The position numbers were made by a program, and so were the translations under genes. The notes under the pieces are model-generated. The model was not told where the DNA came from and searched no databases. It worked only from the letters and a program-made list of their open reading frames with translations. Below are positions 34,523-42,549 of a DNA stretch of 64,000 nucleotides, in pieces. The stretch lies in NCBI RefSeq assembly GCF_009208055.1, contig NZ_WFKI01000005.1, positions 1-64,000 on the forward strand, in the 5' to 3' direction. This DNA comes from Poseidonibacter ostreae. GTDB taxonomy: Bacteria > Campylobacterota > Campylobacteria > Campylobacterales > Arcobacteraceae. Positions within the stretch are counted from its first letter, which is position 1, and every line of letters starts with the position of its first letter.

Positions 34523-36334
34523 TTAGAATGTAGCCTTTAAACCTATATAAGCGCTTCTTTCTGCTGTTGCATAACCATCAATTGTTTGATAATACTTATT
34601 AAATAAGTTATCTACTTTTAAATATGTTGAGAAAGTTTTATTAATTTTGTAGTTTGCAACTGAATTCCATACTGTATAATTTCCAGTACTAGCACCAGTT
34701 TTATTGGTACTATCATATCTAGTTCCAATATAAGAGCCGTTAATATTTAAATGTAATTTATCAATTCCATAATAATCAACTGCAAAACCAACTTGTCTTT
34801 TTGCACGTCTTGCAAAATCTTCACCTGAAGAGTTTTGTGCTTTTAAATGAGTGTAGTTTAATCCTATTAAAGTATCTTTAAAAATATCTTTTTTATATGA
34901 TACTTCGTAACCTTTTAATCTTGATTCACCATCTGAATTAAAATAATGGAAAGATGGAGAAAATCCGTAATCAATCATATCTTTAATCTTATTCTCAAAA
35001 TAAGTAACTTTTAGATCATCATACTCAAAGTTTAAATCAAAAGATTTTGTTGTTTCTGGTTTTAATGTTGAAGTATAACTTAAATGTGAAAGTGTTGGTG
35101 CATTATATGCAGTCCCATAATTAGAAGATATATTTAACTTTTTAGTGAAGTTATATTTAATGCCTAATTTACCAGTTACTTTTTCATCAAACTTATTATT
35201 ATTGTCATATCTTAGTGCTTGAGAAAGAGTAAGTTTATCAAAACTATTAGTATTAGAAATAAATACAGCTTTTGTACTATACTTATTTAAGTTATTAATA
35301 TCTTCAAAGTTTTGTTTATTTAAACCTACCGTTAAAGCAGAAGATGAAGCATAATCCATTGTACTTTCAATTAAGAATTCATTTATTTTACTTTTTGCAT
35401 TAAAAGTATCATTTGTTCTATCAAATTTAGATTGAGACATTCTAAATTTTGTATTTGTTTTTTCACTTCTATGAGTATAATCAGCTGCTTTAAAATAATG
35501 CTCTAATTTTGATTCTAAACCAATTGAATCAGTTGCATATCCATAACCATAATCATAATCATATTTTGAATCAATTTTTTTGTAAGACATTGATACATCA
35601 TCATTATCAGTAATATTTAAGCCTATTTGAAAATTATAAGTTGTATTTTTATAACCATCTTCTTCTAAACCTAAATCATCACCTCTTTTTCCATAATCTG
35701 CTGCACCTTTTTTAGGCTCGTAAGTACTAAAACCATCTGCACTAATTTTATTTGCATTTAATTCTACAAAATATCTATCAGTTTTATTTGATAATGTAGT
35801 TGAAATTTTTTGACTGTTAAAACTTCCTGCTTCAGCTAAAATATTTCCATGAAAACCTTTTCTAGCTTTTGAAGTAATAATATTTATAATTCCTCCACTA
35901 GCATCTGCTCCCCATATACCAGATTGGGCACCTTTTACAACTTCAATTTGTTCAATATCATCTATTACTAATTGAGCTAAAGGAGCACCACTTAATCCAG
36001 CAGGTTCATTGTATCTAATACCATCAATTAATATTAAAATTCTTTTTGAACTCATACCTCGAATTGATACAGAATCAAGTTGTCCAATTCCACCATTACT
36101 AACAATATTTACACCAGGAAGTGTATTTAATGCTTCTGAAACTGTAGTAAAGTTTCTTTCTTCAAGTTCTTCTTTAGTAATAACTTCAACATTTGATGTA
36201 ACATCTTTAATTGATTGAGTTGATTTTGTAGCACTTGTAACTGTGATTTCATCTAATTGGAAAGTTTCTGATGAGTAGACGTTTGTTGCTAAGATAAAGC
36301 TTGCAACTAAGCTTGTAGTTATTTTATTATTCAT
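34523..36334 (-). CDS. btuB: TonB-dependent outer-membrane receptor, BtuB-like
   Basis: 603 residues: signal peptide (about 1-21), TonB box LDEITVTSATK at about 26-36, plug domain with NTLPGVNIVSNGGIGQ, RGMSSKRILILIDGIR and GADASGGIINIIT, then a 22-strand barrel ending in the terminal Phe of YIGLKATF. At about 600 residues it fits BtuB rather than larger siderophore receptors. First major gene of the uptake operon; energised by the ExbB/ExbD/TonB set at 38.8-40.3 kb. A classical cobalamin riboswitch is not visible in its leader. Confidence 0.82.
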   Translation of the reverse strand: MNNKITTSLVASFILATNVYSSETFQLDEITVTSATKSTQSIKDVTSNVEVITKEELEERNFTTVSEALNTLPGVNIVSNGGIGQLDSVSIRGMSSKRILILIDGIRYNEPAGLSGAPLAQLVIDDIEQIEVVKGAQSGIWGADASGGIINIITSKARKGFHGNILAEAGSFNSQKISTTLSNKTDRYFVELNANKISADGFSTYEPKKGAADYGKRGDDLGLEEDGYKNTTYNFQIGLNITDNDDVSMSYKKIDSKYDYDYGYGYATDSIGLESKLEHYFKAADYTHRSEKTNTKFRMSQSKFDRTNDTFNAKSKINEFLIESTMDYASSSALTVGLNKQNFEDINNLNKYSTKAVFISNTNSFDKLTLSQALRYDNNNKFDEKVTGKLGIKYNFTKKLNISSNYGTAYNAPTLSHLSYTSTLKPETTKSFDLNFEYDDLKVTYFENKIKDMIDYGFSPSFHYFNSDGESRLKGYEVSYKKDIFKDTLIGLNYTHLKAQNSSGEDFARRAKRQVGFAVDYYGIDKLHLNINGSYIGTRYDSTNKTGASTGNYTVWNSVANYKINKTFSTYLKVDNLFNKYYQTIDGYATAERSAYIGLKATF

Positions 36335-36355
36335 TATTTCATGTTCCTAATTTTT

Positions 36356-36541
36356 TTATATTTTATTTGTTGAATCTAAGTTTATGGGTTTTAATTCTTT
36401 TGCTAGTAATATTTTTGTTATTCTTGGCAAGCTACTATGTAAGATAGCATCTATCATGCAGTTTAAAGATTGCATTTTTTTATCAACAGTAGCTGCTAAT
36501 ATGCCAAAAATTGTAAAATATTTTTTTGATTTACTAATCAT
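36356..36541 (-). CDS. Small ORF with ideal ribosome site in the btuB leader
   Basis: 61 codons preceded by AAAGGAGG five bases before the ATG, the best Shine-Dalgarno in the window. It ends 21 bases before btuB. The product is basic, with an amphipathic stretch (LHSSLPRITKILLAKEL) and one Cys, and no recognised motif. It could be a leader peptide or a small B12-related protein. The opposite-strand frame at 36384-36593 has no such site and is taken as a shadow. Confidence 0.5.
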   Translation of the reverse strand: MISKSKKYFTIFGILAATVDKKMQSLNCMIDAILHSSLPRITKILLAKELKPINLDSTNKI

Positions 36542-36601
36542 GTATTCCTCCTTTAAAAAGTTTTATTGTAATAATTATCGGGATTATATATAAAAGTAGA
36601 T

Positions 36602-36624
36602 AAAACTATTGAATCAATAGTTTT
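36602..36624 (-). terminator. Hairpin terminator overlapping the end of the TauE/DsbD-like gene
   Basis: Perfect 10-base inverted repeat AAAACTATTG, loop AAT, CAATAGTTTT. On the minus strand it immediately follows the stop codon of the upstream membrane gene and ends in TTTT with AT-rich sequence beyond, separating it from the btuB transcript. Confidence 0.6.
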
Positions 36625-37333
36625 AAATATGACAGCTTAAGATACTTTTTGTTGGATCTATTATGTATTCATAGCCTAAATAAGCAATATAAATACCAAA
36701 ACCAATAACTAAAAAAGATGCTAATTTTATAAATAAGTCTCTTAAATTAGTTTGTTTAAATAAGCCTATAAAAAAGCCAAGTGAAAAAAGTGCAGGCAAT
36801 GTGCTTAATCCAAAGATAAACATTACAAAAGCACCCCAAAAAGCACTTCCTGTACTTGCAGCTGTTATTGCAAATACATAAACAAACCCACAAGGTAAAA
36901 GTCCGTTTAACATTCCTAATAAATAAAAACTCATTAGTGAATCTGAGCCAATTAATGATTTAAAAGTATTTTGATAAAGTGGAGATTTTGAACATGAATG
37001 CTCTAAAATTGTAAGAAATTTTATTTTTCCCATCAATGATAAACCAATAAGTATCATCATTGAACCAGTTACTAGAAGTAAAATACCGCTAGTTAAATTA
37101 TCAAAAGTAACAACACCACCAACAAGACCAAATAAAGCACCTAAAATTGTATAAGTTGTAATTCTTCCAAATGAGTATAATAAATGAACAGTAGCTTGTA
37201 GTTTTTTTGACCAAGTACTTTTAATTTTTGTACTAGAATATGCGATTACAATACCACCACACATTCCAACACAGTGTCCAAAAGAGCCTAAAAAAGCAAT
37301 GGAAATAATTGTTAAAATACTAACTGTTTCCAT
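36623..37333 (-). CDS. TauE/SafE- or DsbD-like membrane protein (CcoH/CopX-type neighbourhood)
   Basis: 236 residues, six predicted helices. The Cys motif GSFGHCVGMCGGIV near residue 20 and NGLLPCGFVYVFA near 145 mark the DsbD_2-like sulfite exporter TauE/SafE group, members of which are often found with cytochrome oxidase maturation or copper genes. The paired Cys residues suggest electron or copper transfer across the membrane. Starts at the last base of the NosL-like gene, so both are one unit with a probable role in copper delivery. Confidence 0.75.
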   Translation of the reverse strand: METVSILTIISIAFLGSFGHCVGMCGGIVIAYSSTKIKSTWSKKLQATVHLLYSFGRITTYTILGALFGLVGGVVTFDNLTSGILLLVTGSMMILIGLSLMGKIKFLTILEHSCSKSPLYQNTFKSLIGSDSLMSFYLLGMLNGLLPCGFVYVFAITAASTGSAFWGAFVMFIFGLSTLPALFSLGFFIGLFKQTNLRDLFIKLASFLVIGFGIYIAYLGYEYIIDPTKSILSCHI

Positions 37334-37836
37334 TATTTACCAACTAATTCTTTTCTAATATATGGATTTGTAAGGTTTTCACCTCTAATCATTTTTAAAA
37401 CAACTTCTTCAAAACCTATGAATTTTTCTTGTTTTTCTTTATATGCACCAAAACCATATCCCATTGGTGTTCTTTCAGTTCTACTATACCAAGCTTCTCT
37501 TGCATTTATATATTCTTTTGTATCATTTGAAAATACCCATAAAGTAGCTTTTTCTTTAAATTTTATATTATTGTACCAAAGAACTAAACATCCAACATCA
37601 TCAAAAAACCATGTTTTTCCATCAGGAGATACTGCTTGTGCAGAATTATCATCTTGAGTAATTGTCATTCCACATTGAGTATCTTGAAAATGATCATGTT
37701 TAATATTTACAGGCTGATGAGTATGATTACCCTCATGAATTACGACCATTTGTTTTTTATTAGACATTGATAAAAATATTATTACGATTACTGCTATTAT
37801 TATTACGATTGTTAAGAAAGGTAAGATTTTTTTCAT
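37333..37836 (-). CDS. NosL-like copper-binding protein
   Basis: 167 residues from the Met at 37836, chosen because it has TTGGAG seven bases upstream and opens directly on a membrane helix (about 5-25); an ATG ten codons earlier lacks a site. A His-rich stretch (HEGNHTHQPVNIKHDH) is followed by the NosL signature TQCGMTITQDDNSAQAV and FFDDVGCLVLWY, with ARDAWY-like INAREAWYS. NosL binds Cu(I) and delivers it to nitrous oxide reductase; other NosL-like proteins serve cytochrome oxidases. No nos genes are in the window. The promoter -10 TATAAT lies at 37864-37859. Confidence 0.75.
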   Translation of the reverse strand: MKKILPFLTIVIIIAVIVIIFLSMSNKKQMVVIHEGNHTHQPVNIKHDHFQDTQCGMTITQDDNSAQAVSPDGKTWFFDDVGCLVLWYNNIKFKEKATLWVFSNDTKEYINAREAWYSRTERTPMGYGFGAYKEKQEKFIGFEEVVLKMIRGENLTNPYIRKELVGK

Positions 37837-37864
37837 TTGATAAACTCCAAGATTGTTATTATAC

Positions 37865-37895
37865 AAAAAAAAAGCTTCACAAAGATTTGTGAAGC
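37865..37895 (-). terminator. Strong rho-independent terminator of a minus-strand transcript
   Basis: Perfect 10-base stem GCTTCACAAA / TTTGTGAAGC with a two-base centre, followed on the minus strand by nine T residues (plus-strand A run 37865-37873). No annotated gene lies immediately upstream on that strand; the next one is 6 kb away at PurU's end of a different transcript. The terminator therefore implies a short non-coding transcript. Confidence 0.75.
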
Positions 37896-37987
37896 CGCAT
37901 TCAAATTTATTATAATAGTATATAGGATACTAATCTTGTATATAATCAGTTTAGTAGGAGGATTAATCTAGTAATACCCTAAATTGT
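37865..37987 (-). ncRNA. Putative small RNA of about 120 nt
   Basis: The terminator above needs a transcript. A perfect -10 box TATAAT is at 37998-37993 on the minus strand, which would start an RNA near 37987 and give about 120 bases ending at the T run. No ORF or ribosome site is inside. The region can fold (AGTAT-CCTAT-ATACT near 37918-37932) and includes the anti-Shine-Dalgarno-like TCCTCC (37957-37962), a common seed type for trans-acting sRNAs. It does not look like 6S, tmRNA, RNase P or SRP RNA. Boundaries are inferred. Confidence 0.45.
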
Positions 37988-38139
37988 TTCGTATTATAAC
38001 AATACTTTGTTAAATATTTGTTAAATCAAGATACTTTTTGTCCTATATTCTATTAGTTTTTCAATTTTAGTAAAAATTTTAATCTTACTTTTTATTTTTA
38101 ATCATATAATACGCGAATATAAATAACTTAGGATAATAG

Positions 38140-38766
38140 ATGCGTTTAATAATGTTTGATATGGATGGAACTTTGATAGATAGTGGCTTTGCTATTACAA
38201 ATACAATAAATTATGTAAGAGAAAATCTTGGTTTTGAAAGATTAGAGAAAAATTATATTCTAGAGAAAGTAAATGAGCCTCATTTAAACTCTTCAGAGTT
38301 CTTTTATGGTACAAAAGAGTTTACAGAACAACAAACAAAACTTTTTGAAGAGTATTATAATGAACACTGTTTAACAGACTTAGTACTTTATGATGGAATT
38401 GCAAAACTAATCGATGATTTAAAAGATGATTTCATCTTAACTGTTGCTACAAATGCGAATTCACAGTATGCAAAAAAGATGTTAGACCATGTAGGAATTG
38501 GAGCTAATTTTTCTACTATTTTAGGTTATGATAGTGTTACAAACCCTAAACCACATCCAGAAATGGTAAATAAGATTTTAAATAAACATAGTATTACGAA
38601 TATAAATGCCCAAATGATTGGAGATTCACATAAAGATATACTTGCAGCAAATAGTGCTGGAGTTGATTCTGTTTTAGTTAACTGGGGATTTTCAAATCAT
38701 GAAGAAGGTGCTATTGAAACAATAGAAGAGTTAGAAAGTAAAATTTATCAAAAATTTAAGCAATAA
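38140..38766 (+). CDS. HAD-family hydrolase (phosphoglycolate phosphatase-like)
   Basis: 208-residue haloacid dehalogenase phosphatase. Motif I MFDMDGTLIDSG (nucleophile Asp and acid Asp) at residues 5-16, motif II VATNAN, motif III Lys in TNPKPHPEMV and motif IV MIGDSHKDILAA. An alpha-helical C1 cap lies between motifs I and II, as in Gph/PGMB-type enzymes that act on small phosphate esters. Single gene with its own promoter; converges on tonB 15 bases downstream. The true substrate is uncertain. Confidence 0.87.
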   Translation: MRLIMFDMDGTLIDSGFAITNTINYVRENLGFERLEKNYILEKVNEPHLNSSEFFYGTKEFTEQQTKLFEEYYNEHCLTDLVLYDGIAKLIDDLKDDFILTVATNANSQYAKKMLDHVGIGANFSTILGYDSVTNPKPHPEMVNKILNKHSITNINAQMIGDSHKDILAANSAGVDSVLVNWGFSNHEEGAIETIEELESKIYQKFKQ

Positions 38767-38781
38767 GACTGAATAAGCAAA

Positions 38782-39492
38782 CTAAATAAGTTTGTATTCA
38801 ATTGGTAGTTCAATTGTAATTGCTTTCTTAACTTTTGGGAAAGAAGAAGCTGCATCTTTTACTGCATTTATAGTAGATTTTTTTAATCTACTATGACCAC
38901 TTAAAATCACAATATTATTAACATTACCATTTTTATTTAGTGTAAATCTAATCTTTACAATTCCTTGAATTTTCAGTCTTTTTGCACTTTTTGGATAATA
39001 AACATTTTGATTAATATATTTTCTAATTAAGCTTAAGTGTTTTGATAAATACTCTTTTTTTATATCTATTTTTTCTACTTTTTTAACTTTTGCTATTTTT
39101 TCTGTATTTTGAGGCTTCTTTATTTGTTTTTTTATAGGCTCTTTTTTTACTTCTTTAACTTTTTTTACTTCTTTTACTTTAGGTGCTTTCTTTTTTATAG
39201 TCTCTTTTTTAACTACTTTTTTAGGCTTTTTTACTACCTTCTTTTTTACTATTTTTTTAGGCTCAGTTTTCTTAATCTCTTTAGGTTTTTCTATTATTTT
39301 TTCTACCTTTTCAACTTTTTTCTCTAGCTTTGGAATAGGCACTAATTCAATATGTTTTAATGAAATTGTTTTTTGTAAAGGCTTTTCTTTATTTATAATG
39401 ATTTTGTTATTAGTAAAAAGAGTAAATAAAGCAAAAATCACACCTGTATATAAAACAAGTGTAATTAAAAAAGAGTTTAAATATCGTTTCAT
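38782..39492 (-). CDS. tonB: TonB energy-transducing protein
   Basis: 236 residues: N-terminal membrane anchor (about 8-28), a periplasmic Lys/Pro/Glu-rich spacer (about 50-145, repeats of KKVVKKPKK and VKEVKK type) and a C-terminal TonB domain (about 150-236) with YPKSAKRLKIQGIVKIRFTL and ELPIEYKLI. The spacer spans the periplasm to reach receptors such as BtuB. The Ser/His pair in the anchor that helps coupling to ExbB is not obvious. Its start overlaps the exbD stop by four bases. Confidence 0.9.
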   Translation of the reverse strand: MKRYLNSFLITLVLYTGVIFALFTLFTNNKIIINKEKPLQKTISLKHIELVPIPKLEKKVEKVEKIIEKPKEIKKTEPKKIVKKKVVKKPKKVVKKETIKKKAPKVKEVKKVKEVKKEPIKKQIKKPQNTEKIAKVKKVEKIDIKKEYLSKHLSLIRKYINQNVYYPKSAKRLKIQGIVKIRFTLNKNGNVNNIVILSGHSRLKKSTINAVKDAASSFPKVKKAITIELPIEYKLI

Positions 39493-39866
39493 TTTTCAGT
39501 TACAATTGAGATATTAGAATAATCATGTTTTTTTAACATATCTAAAAGAGAAACAAAAACTTCAAACTTCGAATCTTTATCACTATTTATATGAATAGGA
39601 GTATCTTTTGGCAAACTTAAAATATGTTCTTGAATATTTTTAAGACCATTTATCTCTTTTCCACAATGTAAGGTATTATCTTTTTTTATCGTAATAACTA
39701 CTTCTTTTTTTACTTTTATATCATTTGCATTATTAGCATTTGGCAAAGATACAGGAATTATTCCTTTTGATATAAAAGTTGAAGTTAGTAAAACAATTGT
39801 TAATAAAACTAATAATACATCAATAAAAGGTATTACATTTATGGAATCAAACTTCTTCAGTTTCAT
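39489..39866 (-). CDS. exbD: ExbD biopolymer transport protein
   Basis: 125 residues from ATG at 39866 (a GTG two codons upstream is possible). Short cytoplasmic N-terminus (MKLKKFDSINVIPFIDVLLV) containing the membrane Asp of the family (PFIDVLLVLL), one helix and a periplasmic domain with LPNANNANDIKVKKEVVITI. The Asp carries protons through the ExbB/ExbD motor. Overlaps exbB by 20 bases. Confidence 0.92.
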   Translation of the reverse strand: MKLKKFDSINVIPFIDVLLVLLTIVLLTSTFISKGIIPVSLPNANNANDIKVKKEVVITIKKDNTLHCGKEINGLKNIQEHILSLPKDTPIHINSDKDSKFEVFVSLLDMLKKHDYSNISIVTEK

Positions 39867-40272
39867 AATCACTCTCTAAAACTTCAGCATATCTTCCTAA
39901 TATATTATAAAAAATCTGAGATATAATTGCAACAACTAATCCAGCAGCTGTTGCTTTAAGTGCAAGAGCAAGTGAACTCATAATTTTAGCAGCTTCAATA
40001 TCACCATTTCCCATAGTAAAAAATGTTAACATAATAGCTAATACAGTTCCTAATAAACCAATATAAGGTGAATTAGAAGCAATAGTTCCAATAATAGTTA
40101 AATGCTTTGTAAGAGCTATATCTAAAGATTTTTTATTTTTAAAAGTTTTTACATCAACTTTTCTATAAAAGAATAATCTTTCTATAAAAAACCAAACTGA
40201 AAGAAAACTCATAAAAATTAATAAGGCAATTACACCATAATCAACTAAATCTTTTAAAACTTCTATATCCAC
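39847..40272 (-). CDS. exbB: ExbB biopolymer transport protein
   Basis: 141-residue, short-form MotA/TolQ/ExbB protein typical of Campylobacterota. Three helices (about 10-30, 65-90, 100-125); the family block ASNSPYIGLLGTVLAIMLTF and the ALALKATAAGLVVAIISQIFYN proton-path helix (LALKATAAGLVVAI) are conserved. Forms the inner-membrane motor with ExbD and TonB. Starts 17 bases after nfeD stops. Confidence 0.92.
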   Translation of the reverse strand: MDIEVLKDLVDYGVIALLIFMSFLSVWFFIERLFFYRKVDVKTFKNKKSLDIALTKHLTIIGTIASNSPYIGLLGTVLAIMLTFFTMGNGDIEAAKIMSSLALALKATAAGLVVAIISQIFYNILGRYAEVLESDYETEEV

Positions 40273-40289
40273 TTTTTAATCCTATTTTT

Positions 40290-40718
40290 TTAATTCTTTT
40301 TCTCTATAGTTGCAAAGTTTTTAAAAGTTTTTGTAACTACTACTTTCTCACCTTCACTAAAAATTGATTCATCAATCTCTCCATCAATTTCCCAATAAGT
40401 TCCTTTATAAAAAACTTTTTCATTTTTTATTTGCCCTATTCCTTTTTCATTTAAAAAATCATCTGTGATTTTCTCACTTGAACTAAGAAACTTTTTAAAA
40501 GTCTTTTTTCTTAATATTACTAGTAATAAAATTGAGATAAAAGATACAATAGCTAACTGCCATAAGCCATCATCAAAAGGATAAAAGTAAGAAATTAAAG
40601 CAGTTAATACAAAACCTATTCCAAACCAGATTAAAATAAATGAAGTTATTATTGCTTCAAAAGCAATCAATACAACACCAATTCCTAATAAAATATATGG
40701 ATCAATTACGCTAAACAT
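40290..40718 (-). CDS. NfeD-family membrane protein
   Basis: 142 residues from Met at 40718 (MFSVIDPYILLG), preferred over a start 13 codons earlier because it opens directly on the first helix and gives an eight-base overlap with the stomatin gene. Two to three helices (about 8-75) are followed by an OB-fold domain (about 85-140, ENEKVFYKGTYWEIDGE-like). NfeD proteins are partners of SPFH/stomatin proteins in membrane microdomains, and here they are adjacent. Confidence 0.87.
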   Translation of the reverse strand: MFSVIDPYILLGIGVVLIAFEAIITSFILIWFGIGFVLTALISYFYPFDDGLWQLAIVSFISILLLVILRKKTFKKFLSSSEKITDDFLNEKGIGQIKNEKVFYKGTYWEIDGEIDESIFSEGEKVVVTKTFKNFATIEKKN

Positions 40719-41646
40719 TATTTTTACTCTCGTTAGATACACCTTTAAAGAAAGCATCTCCTAAAACACTTGTACTTCCAACCATTTGAGCTACCTCATA
40801 AGGTAAAATCATTTTATCTGTTGATGAACTCTCTGCAAGTGCTTTAAATGCTGCAACTCTATCTTTTGCAAGTAAGAACTCAGCTGCATTTTCATTTTGA
40901 TTCATTGATTCATTAATTAATCTCATTGCTTCTTTTTGACCAGCTGCAATTTGCTCTTGTTCATATCTTTTTGCATCTGCCATTCTCTCAATTGCTTCTG
41001 CTTTTAAAATCTCTTCTTGCTTAAATCCCTCAGCTCTTCTAATAACAGCTTCTTTATCTGCACGAGCTTTTGTTTCAATAGCTCTTTTTTCTCTCTCTGC
41101 TTCCATCTGCATATTCATAGCTCTCTCAATTTCAGCAGGAACAGAAATATCAGATATTTCAACACGAGTTACTTTAATACCCCAGTTAGCTGCTGCACTT
41201 CCTAGTTCATTTTGAAGCTTTGCATTTAGTGTTTCACGATTTGATAAAGTATCATCTAAATCCATTCCACCAATTTCAGACCTAAGTGTAGTCATTGCTA
41301 AGTTTGCAATTGCATTTTTGAAATTTACTACATTATATGTAGCTTCTTTTGCATCATCAACTTTACAAAATACAATTCCATCAATTGAAATATTTACATT
41401 ATCTTTAGTAATTACAGATTGTTTCTCAATATCAACTAATTGTTCTCGTGAAGTTAAAACAGCTCTAATAGAATCAACAACAGGAATAATTAAGTGAAAC
41501 CCACCGTGAAGTACTCTATTAAATTTACCTAGTCTTTCTACTAAATATAAATCTGACTGAGGAACAATTCTCACACCTTTTATAATAATAACTAGTGCAA
41601 AAATTATAATTGCTAGTGCAAAAACTAAGTTTTCTTCTATTTCCAT
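40711..41646 (-). CDS. SPFH-domain protein, stomatin/QmcA type
   Basis: 311 residues: N-terminal helix (about 7-24), SPFH domain with VPQSDLYLVERLGKFNRVLHGG, TSREQLVDIEKQSVITKDNVN and WGIKVTRVEISDISVPAEIE, then a long coiled coil rich in Glu/Ala/Lys (about 180-255). Forms oligomeric membrane scaffolds with the NfeD partner encoded next. Located between the two-component genes and the exb/ton genes in one transcript. Confidence 0.9.
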   Translation of the reverse strand: MEIEENLVFALAIIIFALVIIIKGVRIVPQSDLYLVERLGKFNRVLHGGFHLIIPVVDSIRAVLTSREQLVDIEKQSVITKDNVNISIDGIVFCKVDDAKEATYNVVNFKNAIANLAMTTLRSEIGGMDLDDTLSNRETLNAKLQNELGSAAANWGIKVTRVEISDISVPAEIERAMNMQMEAEREKRAIETKARADKEAVIRRAEGFKQEEILKAEAIERMADAKRYEQEQIAAGQKEAMRLINESMNQNENAAEFLLAKDRVAAFKALAESSSTDKMILPYEVAQMVGSTSVLGDAFFKGVSNESKNNV

Positions 41647-41673
41647 AATAAATCCTTTTTTATTTATAAGTTG

Positions 41674-42549
41674 TTAATTTAAAATATTCTCTAAATTTAG
41701 CTTGAAAATATTTCCATTGTCTATTGTATCAATTTTAATAGTAATTTTATTTTTATCACAAAACTCTTTTACAATATTTAAACCTAAGCCAAAACCATCA
41801 TTTGTAGAATCTGATTGGTAATACCTATCAAATATTATTAGTAAGTTTTTTGTATCAATTTTCTCACCCTTATTAAATATACATAAAGTATTATTTTCAA
41901 AAGTGATACTTACTTTTGGTTCTTCTTTACTATTATATTTAATTGCATTTGAAATAAGATTATCTATAACTTTTTCAAAACCATTTATATCAGTTAAAAC
42001 AGATATATGAGGAAGTGTTGATGTTATTTGTATATCTTTTTTAATATCATCAAACTTTACAATAGAATTAGCAAGAATTTCATCTAAATAACACTCTTGT
42101 TTTTCTATTTTGTCTATCTCTTTTTTGATGTTATATTCCATATCTTCATATAGTTTCAAAAGATTATTACTAGCTTGTTTTATTCTTTGTAGACGTTTTA
42201 AACTCTTTTCATCACTAATATTTTTTTCTAAAAGTTGTGTATTCATTTTTATAGTTGATACAGGAATATTTAGTTCATGAATAGTCTCTTTTATATTTTT
42301 TTGTAAGTTATCATCACTTTCAAATAAAGGTTTTAAAATACTTGTAGTAAAGCTTAGAAAAATAATAATAGCAAGAAAAAGTAGAGGAATAATTACATAA
42401 ATAAAATTCTCTTGATTAATTCCAAATAAGGAGATAAGTACATAGTTAATGTATAAAATTATAATTAAAGTAAAGGTAAATATTATTGAAATAGAGATTA
42501 AAAAATCTCTTTTTTTAGAATTCAACTTTGTATCCAATACCTTTAACAT
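41674..42549 (-). CDS. Sensor histidine kinase without a large periplasmic domain
   Basis: 291 residues: two close membrane helices (about 16-36 and 42-62) leave almost no sensor loop, then HisKA with H-box HELNIPVSTIKM and HATPase_c with NLISNAIKYN and GFGLGLNIVKEF. The signal is probably intramembrane or from a partner such as the adjacent stomatin/NfeD pair. The gene overlaps the response regulator end by 35 bases, an unusually long overlap; no good ribosome site precedes the ATG at 42549, so a start slightly downstream is possible. Confidence 0.83.
   Translation of the reverse strand: MLKVLDTKLNSKKRDFLISISIIFTFTLIIILYINYVLISLFGINQENFIYVIIPLLFLAIIIFLSFTTSILKPLFESDDNLQKNIKETIHELNIPVSTIKMNTQLLEKNISDEKSLKRLQRIKQASNNLLKLYEDMEYNIKKEIDKIEKQECYLDEILANSIVKFDDIKKDIQITSTLPHISVLTDINGFEKVIDNLISNAIKYNSKEEPKVSITFENNTLCIFNKGEKIDTKNLLIIFDRYYQSDSTNDGFGLGLNIVKEFCDKNKITIKIDTIDNGNIFKLNLENILN

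Noticed and set aside
36384..36593. 69-codon plus-strand frame opposite the btuB-leader ORF
   Set aside because: No ribosome site; the minus-strand frame has an ideal one.
36542..36600. Possible Fur-like box (GTAATAATTATC) before the btuB-leader ORF
   Set aside because: Only a partial match in very AT-rich sequence; not enough to call.
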